Shown: piece by piece, positions 34,298 through 42,850 of the stretch
How the letters are laid out: each line of letters opens with the position of its first letter
Numbering within the stretch: position 1 is the stretch's first letter
Assembly (NCBI GenBank): GCA_016705695.1
Contig: JADJLA010000004.1
Coordinates: 186,001-250,000 of the forward strand
Reading direction: 5' to 3'
DNA from: Sphingobacteriaceae bacterium
GTDB lineage: Bacteria; Bacteroidota; Bacteroidia; B-17B0; Aurantibacillaceae
DNA: 64,000 nt
The notes under the pieces: generated by a model
The model's database searches: none
What the model was told of the DNA's origin: nothing
Seen by the model: the letters and a program-made list of their open reading frames with translations, nothing else
Program-made: the position numbers and the translations under genes

Positions 34298-34786
34298 ATG
34301 GAATACTTTGAAGTAGTCTCTTTGGCAAGAGTTGTTCATGTTTTGGCAATCATTATTTGGATTGGGGGTGTTGCTATGGTTACAATGGTATTAATACCTG
34401 CCATACGCAAACTTAAATCAAAAGATGAGCAAGTAAGTACTTTTGAACAAATAGAAGGACGTTTTGCCTTCATTGCCAAAATAATGACTGTGTTAACGGC
34501 ATTATCTGGTTTCTATATGATTGATAAGCTCAATGCTTGGAACAGATACTTGGACCCTAAATATTGGTGGATACATGCTATGACTTTAATTTGGTTCGTT
34601 TTCACACTCGTTCTTTTTGTATTAGAGCCATTTATTCTTCATAAGCTTTTTAAAAAATATGCCGAGAAAGATCCTGAAAAAACTTTCAAGATCATGCACA
34701 AGTTGCATTGGATCTTATTACTACTAAGTTTAATTACAACAGCTGGAGCAGTTGCAGGGAGTCATGGATGGTTTTGGATAAAATAA
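34298..34786 (+). CDS. CopD-like / DUF2269-type integral membrane protein
   Basis: 162 residues with four membrane helices: RVVHVLAIIIWIGGVAMVTMVLI, FIAKIMTVLTALSGFYMI, WIHAMTLIWFVFTLVLFVLEPFI and LHWILLLLSLITTAGAVAG. His residues at helix ends (H14 in VVHV, H92 in WWIHAM) could coordinate heme or copper as in CopD-type proteins. The substrate is not known. It lies 15 nt before a cation transporter. Confidence 0.72.
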   Translation: MEYFEVVSLARVVHVLAIIIWIGGVAMVTMVLIPAIRKLKSKDEQVSTFEQIEGRFAFIAKIMTVLTALSGFYMIDKLNAWNRYLDPKYWWIHAMTLIWFVFTLVLFVLEPFILHKLFKKYAEKDPEKTFKIMHKLHWILLLLSLITTAGAVAGSHGWFWIK

Positions 34787-34801
34787 ATAAAGTACATTAC
34801 A

Positions 34802-35440
34802 TTGGACAAAAAAATATCACAGCTATTTAAATTAGCACTAGGGCTTGCAGCTTTTACAATAATCTACAATATTATTGAAGGCCTAATTGCAACCTATATT
34901 GGTTTCTCTGACGATAGCCTCACTCTTTTTGGGTTCGGCGCAGACAGTTTTATAGAAACAATTTCAGGTTTCGGAATTCTTCACATGGTTACAAGAATAC
35001 AAGCAAATCCAAACAGCAACCGAGACAATTACGAGCGGACAGCGTTAAGAATAACAGGTTTTTCTTTTTACACACTTGTTGTCGGACTTCTCGCAACAAG
35101 CATTTATAACTTTACAACCGAGCAACAACCCCAGACAACTTTTTGGGGTGTGATCATTTCTGTAATTTCCATAGCAATAATGTTAGGTCTTGTTTACTAC
35201 AAAACAAAAGTTGGAAAAGCACTAAACTCAGACGCCATCATTGCAGACGCTGAATGCACAAAGGTTTGCATTTATATGTCGGTTGTTTTACTTCTTTCCA
35301 GCGGGATATATCACTTTACTAACTTGCCCTATGTTGACAGTGTTGGTGCGCTAGTTTTGGCTTACCTTTCCTTCAAAGAAGGGCGAGAATGTTTTGAAAA
35401 GGCAAAGTCGGATAAGCACTGCTCATGCGAACACGAGTGA
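34802..35440 (+). CDS. Cation-diffusion-facilitator (CDF)-like cation transporter
   Basis: 212 residues from TTG 34802. Membrane helices with LFGFGADSFIETISGFG (the D-x-x-x-E metal-site pattern in helix 2) and SDAIIADAECTKVCIYMSV (D-A-x-x-D/H region in helix 5). Short N- and C-terminal regions; no cytoplasmic dimer domain. Ends HCSCEHE, rich in Cys and His, suited to metal binding. It probably moves a divalent metal out of the cytoplasm. Paired with the CopD-like gene upstream. Confidence 0.78.
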   Translation: MDKKISQLFKLALGLAAFTIIYNIIEGLIATYIGFSDDSLTLFGFGADSFIETISGFGILHMVTRIQANPNSNRDNYERTALRITGFSFYTLVVGLLATSIYNFTTEQQPQTTFWGVIISVISIAIMLGLVYYKTKVGKALNSDAIIADAECTKVCIYMSVVLLLSSGIYHFTNLPYVDSVGALVLAYLSFKEGRECFEKAKSDKHCSCEHE

Positions 35441-35594
35441 AGGACTGGGTATGACGAATATCCAAATAAAAAACACAAAACTTTTAGAACAACTTGTCCA
35501 TCAAATACCTATATTTGAATGAGCGTTTGAATTCTGATTTGTATCGCGGGATTTGAATTAAAGGTTGTTTTATACATATATAAAAATTTATACC

Positions 35595-36269
35595 ATGAAA
35601 AAATTACTACTTTTTGTTCTCCTTTCAAGTTTTATTAAAGTTAACGCGCAGGTGTATACTTACACTGCGAGTCCAACATACACCAGTGATGTGCCGGGGA
35701 GTACTCTTTATTATCATATTGGCTTTTATAATCCAACCTCTTCATCTATCACAATACAGTTTGAAAGATATACAAAATACGAGCCTCCATACTGGTATTC
35801 TTGCTTTTGTTTTATTCAGTGCCATCCACCTTCATTAGATTACGTGGATATAGAAGTTCCACCTTTTTCATGGGGGCCGCAAATGTCCATTCTTTTCAAA
35901 AATGACTCTGTAAATCCAGGGCAAGCAACAGCTAGTATTAAGATCAACCAAGTTGGTTTCGCAAATAACGCTGACACCATTCATTTAACAGCTGCTACAA
36001 TTTTGTCAACAGGAATTAAAGCAACCACAGTAACTAACAACCTTAGTTTTCCAAATCCCACTCTTGGAGAATTTACATTTGTAGCATCAGAGAATAAGCC
36101 TTATCACTTGATCATAAATGACATTAACGGCAAGTGCATTTATCAACAAAAAGATATTGTCTATAGAAAACACCAGATCCAACTGGAAGACAAGCCGCAA
36201 GGAACATACTTTTTACAGGCGATCTATAATTCAGGTAAAATCGAAACTAAAAAAATCATTAAAAACTAA
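35595..36269 (+). CDS. Small secreted T9SS-sorted protein, unknown function
   Basis: 224 residues from ATG 35595 (an upstream in-frame TTG at 35565 is less likely). Signal peptide (MKKLLLFVLLSSFIKVNAQ). A beta-rich domain with YTYTASPTYTSDVPGSTLYYH and a Cys-bearing stretch (SCFCFIQCHPP), then the T9SS tail (SFPNPTLGEFTFV, INDINGKCIYQ, GTYFLQAI, IETKKIIKN). First gene of the 35595-38133 cassette, 3 nt before the thioredoxin-like gene. Confidence 0.8.
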   Translation: MKKLLLFVLLSSFIKVNAQVYTYTASPTYTSDVPGSTLYYHIGFYNPTSSSITIQFERYTKYEPPYWYSCFCFIQCHPPSLDYVDIEVPPFSWGPQMSILFKNDSVNPGQATASIKINQVGFANNADTIHLTAATILSTGIKATTVTNNLSFPNPTLGEFTFVASENKPYHLIINDINGKCIYQQKDIVYRKHQIQLEDKPQGTYFLQAIYNSGKIETKKIIKN

Positions 36270-36272
36270 TCT

Positions 36273-37052
36273 ATGAAAAAACTTCTATTTGCTTTTTGCA
36301 TGCTTGGGTGTTCAGCTTTCGGTCAAACGGCTACAAATTTCAATTGTAACGATTGTGCGGCGGCGAATCACGATTTATTTACTGAGCTTAATGCCGGTAA
36401 GGTTGTTGTAATTTGCTGGGTAATGCCCTGTTCAACTTGTATTGGCGGAGCTCTTTCGGCTCAATCCGCTTGTCAAAGTTTTTCTGCTTCCAATCCAGGA
36501 CAAGTATACTATTATTGTGTTGATGATGTGGCTAACACTTCTTGCAGCACACTTTTAAGTTGGTGTAACACTAATGGAATAACCAATACAACTGCTATGT
36601 TCTCAAACGCAACTATTAATATGACTGATTACGGAACAGCCGGCATGCCAAAAGTTGTTGTGTTGGGTGATCAAAATCACACGGTTTATTATAATCAAAA
36701 CAACCCCAACATCACAACATTGGGTATTCAAACAGCAATTGGTAACGCTCTTTCCGCGATCGCTATTGGTGTAAAGGAAAACGAAAATGTGTCTTTCGCA
36801 TCACTAAATGTTTTTCCCAACCCAGCAAACACTTCTAGTAAACTTTCATTTAGTCTCGCAAATGACTCGAAATGTTTTATCGCTGTTAATAATCAATTGG
36901 GTCAAAAAGTAGCTGAAGTTTTCAATGGAACTCTTCATAAAGGGGAAAACAGCATTGATATTAACACTTCTCATTTAAGTAATGGGAACTATTTTATTAA
37001 TTTTTCTAACGGAAATAGTTCTAAGAACTTAAAGTTGATCATTGCTCGTTAA
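36273..37052 (+). CDS. Secreted thioredoxin-fold protein with T9SS sorting domain
   Basis: 259 residues. Signal peptide (KKLLFAFCMLGCSAFGQ), then a thioredoxin-like domain at about 20-165. NCNDCAAANHDLFTELNAGK and VVVICWVMPCSTCIGGALSAQ hold a CxxC (CSTC) in the position of the redox motif, with a cis-Pro-like GMPKVVVLGD later. Residues about 175-259 are a T9SS type A sorting domain (LNVFPNPANTS, VNNQLGQKVAEV, LSNGNYFINFS, LKLIIAR). It would act outside the outer membrane, perhaps in thiol exchange or metal handling. Middle gene of a three-gene cassette. Confidence 0.82.
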   Translation: MKKLLFAFCMLGCSAFGQTATNFNCNDCAAANHDLFTELNAGKVVVICWVMPCSTCIGGALSAQSACQSFSASNPGQVYYYCVDDVANTSCSTLLSWCNTNGITNTTAMFSNATINMTDYGTAGMPKVVVLGDQNHTVYYNQNNPNITTLGIQTAIGNALSAIAIGVKENENVSFASLNVFPNPANTSSKLSFSLANDSKCFIAVNNQLGQKVAEVFNGTLHKGENSIDINTSHLSNGNYFINFSNGNSSKNLKLIIAR

Positions 37053-37113
37053 ATTTACACTCAGCAAACAGCATTTGTTGGGTTTTGTGTAACACCATTT
37101 GTAAAACTGTACT

Positions 37114-38133
37114 ATGCGATCACTATTTATTATACTATTCAGCGTTTTTACTTTTCATCAGATCTTTTCTCAGGGATGTTGTTCTGGAGGAAGCGGCAGT
37201 CCAATTGCGGGCGGTGCATCACAAGGGGTTCTTAAGGGAAGACAAATTGAGATCGCTGCAAACTATCAATATAGCGGAACAAACAGGTTTATGACCGATG
37301 ATAAAGATACGGCCAAATTATTCGACTATCTCTATACCAACTATCTCTATACGCGTTTCGCTTATGGCGTTACAGATAAATTAACAATGTCTATCGAGTC
37401 AGGTTATTTCTTTAATAAAACGCAATACGGTCTCCAAAAATCAGATACTATTACTTCGTCAGGAATAGGAGACTTGATCATCTTCCCGCGCTATAGCATT
37501 TATACCAGGAATACTGAAAAAACGCGAACAGAAATTACCTTAGGTTTAGGAATTAAAATTCCACTTGGAAAATACAACGACTCTACTAAGGTATTTACCG
37601 ACCCAAACACCGGACAAAAATATTATACCACTTCGCCACCTACAGTTCAGCCGACCACTGGTTCTCAGGATTTTATTTTTTATGGCTTTTTATATCGGGG
37701 TTATCCTGAAAAGAAATTCAGGGTATTTGCCAATATGCTGTATATTAAAAAAGGATGGAACTCATTAGGGCAAAAATTTGGTGACTATGCAAGCGTAGGC
37801 CTTTTTGCAGGGACAACTTTTTTTAACAAACTCGGTGTAACTTTACAAGTAAGAGGTGAATGGGTTGATTCAATGAAGTATGATAAAAATATAGACATGC
37901 TCGCTTTGTATAATATTGACGTACGATCAACAGGAAGTAAAAAAATATTCTTCGCTCCTCAAGTAAGTTTCACGCACAAGAATTTTACGATTTATACTTT
38001 ACGAGAAATTCCTTTATACCAGTTTTTGAATGGTACCCAGGTAGCCTCGCAAGTTCAGTATACCGCAGGAATATCGTATCGCTTTTTTGTAAAGGAAAAA
38101 CGTCCAAAAGAAGTTGAGGTGGAGATAAAGTAA
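37114..38133 (+). CDS. Outer-membrane beta-barrel with Cys-Cys N-terminal motif
   Basis: 339 residues. Signal peptide (RSLFIILFSVFTFHQIFSQ), directly followed by GCCSGGSGSPIAGGASQG, then a beta-barrel (VTDKLTMSIESGYFF, GIGDLIIFPRYSIYT, TEITLGLGIKIPLGK, TAGISYRFFVKEKRP). Proteins with this CCSGG motif next to secreted thioredoxin-like proteins recur in Bacteroidota. The Cys pair might accept electrons or bind copper, but that is inference. Last gene of the cassette. Confidence 0.75.
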   Translation: MRSLFIILFSVFTFHQIFSQGCCSGGSGSPIAGGASQGVLKGRQIEIAANYQYSGTNRFMTDDKDTAKLFDYLYTNYLYTRFAYGVTDKLTMSIESGYFFNKTQYGLQKSDTITSSGIGDLIIFPRYSIYTRNTEKTRTEITLGLGIKIPLGKYNDSTKVFTDPNTGQKYYTTSPPTVQPTTGSQDFIFYGFLYRGYPEKKFRVFANMLYIKKGWNSLGQKFGDYASVGLFAGTTFFNKLGVTLQVRGEWVDSMKYDKNIDMLALYNIDVRSTGSKKIFFAPQVSFTHKNFTIYTLREIPLYQFLNGTQVASQVQYTAGISYRFFVKEKRPKEVEVEIK

Positions 38134-38326
38134 AAATAAGTACTTAGTCAGTTGACCCTTACAAATACCACAATACCAAACTCAAAATGAAAATTACTTT
38201 TTATACATTTCATTCTAACAAAAGAAATTATCATTCATTGGGTTATAAGTTCAAAAAAAACCAAGCAGCTGCACTCGATCTATGCGGAAGGCTTTAATAT
38301 TCAAGGATTAGATCTTAGAAAATAAA

Positions 38327-38956
38327 TTACTGCAGCACATTATACCGAAGCAATTCGTAGGCATGGTAATTAACCGTTGACGGTGTTGAAGGAAACGGAC
38401 ATTTTTTAACGCGACCAATATTTTTCTTCCAATAAGCTCTTTCCACTTCCCACAAATACGTTGTTGATGATTGAGAAGTGTATTGATACGAATAATAAAT
38501 ACATCGCAAGTCAGCGTAAGTATTACCTGCCACATTTTTTAAAGTATCTACATTATAATTATTATTTATTCCCGATCCGTAAGAACTTGTTGTAGCCGTA
38601 TAAGCAGGGTTGAAAATAATTGTATTCCACGCCCCTCTTTTTTCCAGCCGATCAAAAGGATATGAAACCAAAGCATAGTCATACTCGGGGTCATTAAAAC
38701 GAATAGTTATATTTTCAACATTGTGGGCGGTAGTTGTAGATGTGCTTACAGTTATTGAAGTTACATAAACGCTATCAAGGGAATTATCAATACTATCTTT
38801 ATAGATCCAATAACTTCCCTTTTTAAAATAGCCCCAATCCTTTAATGAAGATGAAACTAAAACATCAGTTCTTACAACCGGTGGCGTGTCTTCGTCTTTT
38901 TTGCAAGAAGTAAATGCAAATAGAAAAGAAAGTATGAATAGTATGCAAAATTTCAC
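38327..38956 (-). CDS. Putative lipoprotein, unknown function
   Basis: 209 residues. Lipobox in ILFILSFLFAFTSCKKDEDTPP (Cys at about 18, then a charged, Asp/Glu-rich tether). The remainder is beta-rich with many Thr/Ser/Tyr (YWIYKDSIDNSLDSVYV). C-terminal WKKNIGRVKKCPFPSTPSTV. A decayed copy of its end lies at 34099-34180. No family recognised. Confidence 0.72.
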   Translation of the reverse strand: MKFCILFILSFLFAFTSCKKDEDTPPVVRTDVLVSSSLKDWGYFKKGSYWIYKDSIDNSLDSVYVTSITVSTSTTTAHNVENITIRFNDPEYDYALVSYPFDRLEKRGAWNTIIFNPAYTATTSSYGSGINNNYNVDTLKNVAGNTYADLRCIYYSYQYTSQSSTTYLWEVERAYWKKNIGRVKKCPFPSTPSTVNYHAYELLRYNVLQ

Positions 38957-39060
38957 GCTTCAAGTTACGATTTTTTAATGCATACAGCAAGTTGGCTTTA
39001 TGATGGTTATTACGGCAGCTGTTCTCCTTATCGGCTCGCGTGAGGGATGTTTCTATCGTT

Positions 39061-39104
39061 TGCGGGACAATCCCGATAGCTATCGGGAGTCCCGTCCAAC
39101 CGCA
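39061..39104. repeat. Nested palindrome with perfect 18-mer TCCCGATAGCTATCGGGA
   Basis: TCCCGATAGCTATCGGGA (39071-39088) is a perfect palindrome. It is flanked by GGGAC (39064-39068) / GTCCC (39089-39093) and TGCGG (39061-39065) / CCGCA (39100-39104). Such CCCGATAG/CTATCGGG units are frequent intergenic repeats in Bacteroidota. Confidence 0.75.
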
Positions 39105-39129
39105 GAAAACCGGCGGATATTCAGGTTGG

Positions 39130-39148
39130 CCGACACATTTTGTGTCGG
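39130..39148. repeat. Perfect hairpin CCGACACA-TTT-TGTGTCGG
   Basis: An 8-bp perfect stem with a 3-nt loop (39130-39148). No U-run follows on either strand, so it is not a simple terminator. Confidence 0.65.
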
Positions 39149-39216
39149 AAATTCACCCCAAATAAAAATATTCTCATAAAAGTAACCTCTCTTGAAGTTC
39201 TACGTACAATTATATA

Positions 39217-39340
39217 TAGGAATCTCTATTAAATAGGATTTTTTAGGCGAACGAGTTTTTGAAATCGCAGAATACAATTGTATTTGAGAATTTCAAAAAC
39301 GAAGTTCAACGACAAAAAGACATTTAATAGAGATTTCCTA
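39217..39340. repeat. 124-bp imperfect palindrome, MITE-like
   Basis: Terminal inverted repeats TAGGAATCTCTATTAAAT (39217-39234) and ATTTAATAGAGATTTCCTA (39322-39340) differ by one base. A second inner pair is GAGTTTTTGAAAT (39253-39265) with ATTTCAAAAAC (39290-39300). The centre AATACAATTGTATT (39271-39284) is a perfect palindrome. No transposase is present. Confidence 0.7.
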
Positions 39341-39363
39341 ACTAACCCAATGTAGGCTGATCC

Positions 39364-40255
39364 ATGAGCAAACTACGATTGACATATTTTATTATTTGCG
39401 TAGCGTTAGTCTCGGTAAAAGCTCAAAGCAATTTAGTTCCTCCTAAAAATGTGCTTGCTGAATATATCAGCACGGGTGAAATGAATTTACAGTGGAATTC
39501 TGATAAAGAGATCCTCATTATCGCTTCTCCACATCAATTAAGAACTTCTCCAAACAAAAAAGCGTATAGTCATTGCACAAAATATGGTTCAAATTTAAAC
39601 TTTAGACGATGGCTTTGTGGTTTATAAAGGTAAAAAGAACGCCATTATAGTATCAGGACTTGAAATGGGTCAGTATTTTTATTTTACAACTTACGAAGCC
39701 AATGCAAAAGGTGTATTCAATATTCCGGGGCCTCCCCTCACCTCTTTTGTAGTTTGGAGTATTGGAACAAAAGCCGAGATCAACTTTAAAGCCACAACTG
39801 TTTCGGCCGATCAACATTATATCATTGAAAAAAGCGTCGACGGAAAAAACTGGAATGAAATGACTACCATGAATGCTTCGCAAGAATTAAAAGGTGTGGT
39901 TGGATATAATTTTGTAGATAAAGGTCCGCTTAACGGCGATTATAACTACCGCTTAAAACAAGGCATTGGAAACACCTATATTTCTTCAGAACCGGTAAGC
40001 ATTCAAAGCTTTTCGTTTTCAAATGTATTTGAAACCTGGCAATCGGAAACAGATCCTAATAATTGGTTTGTAGTAAGCGATGTGAATATGGAAATAAATG
40101 TAGTAAATGCCTTGGGCGAAGTGGTAAAACGTGTGAGCCTTGAAGAACAAAATAATTATGGTTACATGATCGATGATCTTCCAAATGGAATTTACAGCAT
40201 TAACGGAACGAATTACAATGGTAAATTAAACAGCAAAATAACGGTTAACAGATGA
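39364..40255 (+). CDS. Secreted T9SS-sorted protein, split by a frameshift
   Basis: The N-terminal part (from ATG 39364) has a signal peptide (MSKLRLTYFIICVALVSVKAQ) and the start of a fibronectin-III-like region (ISTGEMNLQWNSDKE). The rest (to 40255) is in the +1 frame: DDGFVVYKGKKNAIIVSGLE, VDGKNWNEM and a T9SS-type tail (VNMEINVVNALGEVVKRVS, LPNGIYSING, KITVNR). The frames meet near 39596-39605. One extra base (or two missing) there restores about 296 residues. Function unknown. Possible sequencing error. Confidence 0.75.
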
Positions 40256-40311
40256 AAGTATATAGATACATATTTATTATAGTTTGCCTTTTGGTGATCT
40301 GCTTATCATAA
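40252..40311 (+). CDS. 19-residue hydrophobic micro-ORF or truncated gene start
   Basis: ATG 40252 overlaps the T9SS gene's stop (ATGA) and encodes MKVYRYIFIIVCLLVICLS, which looks like a signal peptide or single membrane helix, then TAA. It could be the stub of a lost gene or a tiny membrane peptide. Low support. Confidence 0.3.
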   Translation: MKVYRYIFIIVCLLVICLS

Positions 40312-40436
40312 CTACGTTAAACAATTGAAGAATATCGGGCATTCAAATTTGTTTTTGTAATTTAGTGGGAACATACTGCCTAAAAATTACAAATGTTGCA
40401 ATAAGCTTTCTGAAAAAATTTAAACTTTTTTAACGC

Positions 40437-40910
40437 TTACTCATGGTGATATTTTTCACCACCTAAAATTGTATATGCTCTATACAATTGCTCCATAAAA
40501 AACAAACGTACCATTTGATGCGAGAAGGTTAAAGTGGATAATCCCAACTTAAAATTGGCTCGTTCATACACTTCATCTGCAAAGCCAAAAGGCCCGCCAA
40601 TAAGGAAAACCAAGCGTTTAATGCCCGAGTTTTGTTTTTGTTGAATGAATTTACTGAATTCTATGCTTGTTAATTGCTTACCCTTTTCATCTAGCAAAAC
40701 CAAGTGATCAGAGGCCTTTAATTCCTTCAAAATAAGCTTGGCTTCCTCTGTTTTTTGCTCCTTTTCGCTGCGTAGGCGAACGTTCTTTGGCACATTTATT
40801 GTAATTATATCCAATGTGCAGTAATTCTTTAAGCGCTTTTGGTAGATACTAACACCTTCGTTTAGATAACTATCCTGCGTTTTATCGATCTGTATGAATG
40901 TAACCAGCAT
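40437..40910 (-). CDS. rlmH: 23S rRNA (pseudouridine1915-N3)-methyltransferase
   Basis: 157 residues. SPOUT fold: VLLDEKGKQLTSIEFSKFI, VFLIGGPFGFADEVYERA (SAM knot GGPFG) and TFSHQMVRLFFMEQLYRA, ending in GEKYHHE, the conserved family terminus. Exact length for the family. Confidence 0.97.
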   Translation of the reverse strand: MLVTFIQIDKTQDSYLNEGVSIYQKRLKNYCTLDIITINVPKNVRLRSEKEQKTEEAKLILKELKASDHLVLLDEKGKQLTSIEFSKFIQQKQNSGIKRLVFLIGGPFGFADEVYERANFKLGLSTLTFSHQMVRLFFMEQLYRAYTILGGEKYHHE

Positions 40911-40948
40911 AAAATGTCAAAAAATTTGATTAAATTTGTATTAACAAA

Positions 40949-41329
40949 ATGAAGTATTTAATAGGTATAATTATCGCCACTTTTTCTTTCTTTTTTTCAG
41001 TTGATGATACTGCTGAAGATGCCATTGCTGCATTAAAGCAAGGCAAAGTTACGGACTTAGTGAAATTATTTGACGAAAAAGTTTCTATAAAACTGGTGAA
41101 TCAAGAAGATGTATTAAGTAAATCTCAGGCAGAGGCAAATATCAAAGCCTTTTTTGAAAAGCATCCTGTAAAAGATTTCAAATCATCTCACGCCAGTGGC
41201 CAAACTAAAAGTACAGCCATGCAATACATTACCGGAACATTAGAAACTGCTAATGGTAAATTCCGAGTATCCATACTTATCCGCCGTAATTTAATTTCTC
41301 AATTCAGGATAGAGAACGATAATGAGTAA
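40949..41329 (+). CDS. DUF4783 family protein
   Basis: 126 residues. Short signal peptide (GIIIATFSFFFSV), then a SnoaL/NTF2-like fold: AIAALKQGKVTDLVKLFDEKV, FFEKHPVKDFKSSHASGQTKST and FRVSILIRRNLISQFRIEND. Often encoded directly before nadC in Bacteroidota, as here (8-nt overlap). Function unknown. TAAATTTG just upstream may be its -7 element. Confidence 0.82.
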   Translation: MKYLIGIIIATFSFFFSVDDTAEDAIAALKQGKVTDLVKLFDEKVSIKLVNQEDVLSKSQAEANIKAFFEKHPVKDFKSSHASGQTKSTAMQYITGTLETANGKFRVSILIRRNLISQFRIENDNE

Positions 41330-42188
41330 GTTTATTAGCCTTCACAAAAAACATTTCGATCTAAAAAAATTCATTGTTGCTGCGCTCAAAGAAGATGTTG
41401 GCGATGGCGATCACACAGCCCTTTCTACTATTCCCGCTTCGCATAAAGGAAAAATGCAATTGCTTGTAAAAGAAGAAGGAATTATTGCCGGTATTGAAGC
41501 CGCTGTAGAAACCTTTAAGATCATTGATAAGAACATTAAGGTAAAAGTGCTTATAAAAGACGGACAAGCTGTAAAAAAAGGCGATGTGGCTTTTATAGTA
41601 GAAGGAAAAACTCAAAAACTCATTACAGGCGAGCGTTTGGTGCTCAATATCATGCAACGCATGAGTGGAATTGCTACTAAAACCGATCATCTGCAATCGT
41701 TATGCTATGGCACAAAAGCCAAAGTAATTGATACCCGTAAAACTACACCGGGCTTTAGATTCTTCGAAAAATGGGCCGTGGTTATTGGCGGAGGCGCAAA
41801 TCATCGTTACGGCTTGTTTGATATGATCCTTATTAAAGACAATCATATTGATTTTGCAGGAGGTGTAAGCCAAGCTATAGTGGCCGCCCAGCAGTATTTA
41901 CGGAAGAAAAAGAAGAAATTGCCCATTGAAGTAGAAACTCGCACCCTGCTTGATGTAGAAGAGGTTTTGAGGCATAAAGGCATTGATCGCATCATGTTAG
42001 ATAATTACTCTATTGAGAATACTATTAAGGCTGTAAATATCATAGGTCGTAAAGCCCAAATAGAGAGTTCGGGAGGCATAACCGAGAAAAATATTTCAGA
42101 TTATGCCGGCTGTGGGGTTGACTTGATATCCGTTGGAGCCCTTACCCATCAAGTAAAAAGCCTCGATCTAAGTCTAAAAGCGCTTTAG
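41322..42188 (+). CDS. nadC: Nicotinate-nucleotide pyrophosphorylase (carboxylating)
   Basis: 288 residues. It makes NaMN from quinolinate and PRPP. Signatures: EDVGDGDHTALSTIP, GERLVLNIMQRMSGIAT, DTRKTTPGFRFFEKWAVVIG, the substrate loop HRYGLFDMILIKDNHI, and IESSGGITEKNI. Complete and of normal length. NAD synthesis de novo. Confidence 0.97.
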   Translation: MSKFISLHKKHFDLKKFIVAALKEDVGDGDHTALSTIPASHKGKMQLLVKEEGIIAGIEAAVETFKIIDKNIKVKVLIKDGQAVKKGDVAFIVEGKTQKLITGERLVLNIMQRMSGIATKTDHLQSLCYGTKAKVIDTRKTTPGFRFFEKWAVVIGGGANHRYGLFDMILIKDNHIDFAGGVSQAIVAAQQYLRKKKKKLPIEVETRTLLDVEEVLRHKGIDRIMLDNYSIENTIKAVNIIGRKAQIESSGGITEKNISDYAGCGVDLISVGALTHQVKSLDLSLKAL

Positions 42189-42431
42189 TTTCACATCTAT
42201 TTAATTAGCCACGGAGACACCAATACACGGAGTTTTTGTGTCCTCTAGAAGTGTGCAAAGACCCGTTTCTCTCTGCCTCCGAGCCTCCATGACAAAAATC
42301 AGCATCTATTATTAATATCATTCTTAATAACTTACCCATTATTGTTAAACAAATTATTTAGCCTAATTGCTTTGCATATTAAATGATTTATGTATTTTTA
42401 GTTCCCTAAATAATACCCGTTTAAAAAGATT
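42189..42431. repeat. Spacer with a degenerate CACGGAGACACC repeat
   Basis: CCACGGAGACACCAATACAC (42209-42228) and GGAG to 42232 match the left arm of the inverted repeat at 31598. The right arm is decayed (CTGCCTCCGAGCCTCCATG, about 42274-42292). A 243-bp gap without genes. Confidence 0.6.
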
Positions 42432-42773
42432 ATGAGTTTGAGATCAATATTTGTTAGCATACTAAGTTTCGGATGTTTGTTTTTAATGATAGCATGTGGT
42501 GGAAAAGAAGAACCTTCAAAACCACTTTGGCAATCGTACGAAATGCAAGGCAGCGATACTATTAACAAAGTTGATAGCGCAGGCTTAAAACAAGGTATGT
42601 GGTTCTTCTTTGCCGATAAAGGTAAAAAAGCCAAACCGGGAGAGAAACCAAAACTTTTAGTTAAAGGTGCATACGTTGACGATAAACGCGAAGGAATTTG
42701 GTTCTACTACTCTATTGATGGTACTCCAAGCGATACCGTTAAGTATCATTTAGATTTTCCGCAAGATCAATAA
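42432..42773 (+). CDS. Small putative lipoprotein with MORN-like GxW(F/Y)(F/Y) motifs
   Basis: 113 residues. Lipobox in LSFGCLFLMIACGGKEEP. Then two MORN-like units: DSAGLKQGMWFFFADKGKKA and GAYVDDKREGIWFYYSIDG. Similar short lipoproteins occur in Bacteroidota; function unknown. Confidence 0.75.
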   Translation: MSLRSIFVSILSFGCLFLMIACGGKEEPSKPLWQSYEMQGSDTINKVDSAGLKQGMWFFFADKGKKAKPGEKPKLLVKGAYVDDKREGIWFYYSIDGTPSDTVKYHLDFPQDQ

Positions 42774-42850
42774 TTATTTCTCGTTCCTCGTTTCTAGTTC
42801 TGTGTGTAGTTTAAGCGCACAGAACTAAGAACCAGAAACTAGAAATAATT
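42772..42850. repeat. Two-armed inverted repeat between convergent genes
   Basis: AATTATTTCT (42772-42781) and AGAAATAATT (42841-42850) are exact inverses. Inside, AGTTCTGTG (42796-42804) pairs with CACAGAACT (42818-42826). It probably serves as a bidirectional terminator for the lipoprotein and ald genes. Confidence 0.65.

Larger units (their letters stand above)
38957..39363. other. 407-bp gene-free stretch packed with inverted repeats
   Basis: No ORF of substance. It holds three distinct palindromic structures (39061-39104, 39130-39148 and 39217-39340), listed separately. It separates a lipoprotein gene from a frameshifted T9SS gene. Confidence 0.65.

Noticed and set aside
34298..35440. 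Mercury or arsenic resistance island
   Set aside because: Only a CopD-like protein and a CDF transporter are present; no mer or ars genes or mobile element.
38187..38294. Short plus-strand ORF (about 35 codons) after the beta-barrel gene
   Set aside because: No signal sequence, no known motif, no promoter; likely chance.
39061..39148. CRISPR-like or terminator array
   Set aside because: Different palindromes without equal repeats or spacers, and no U-tracts.
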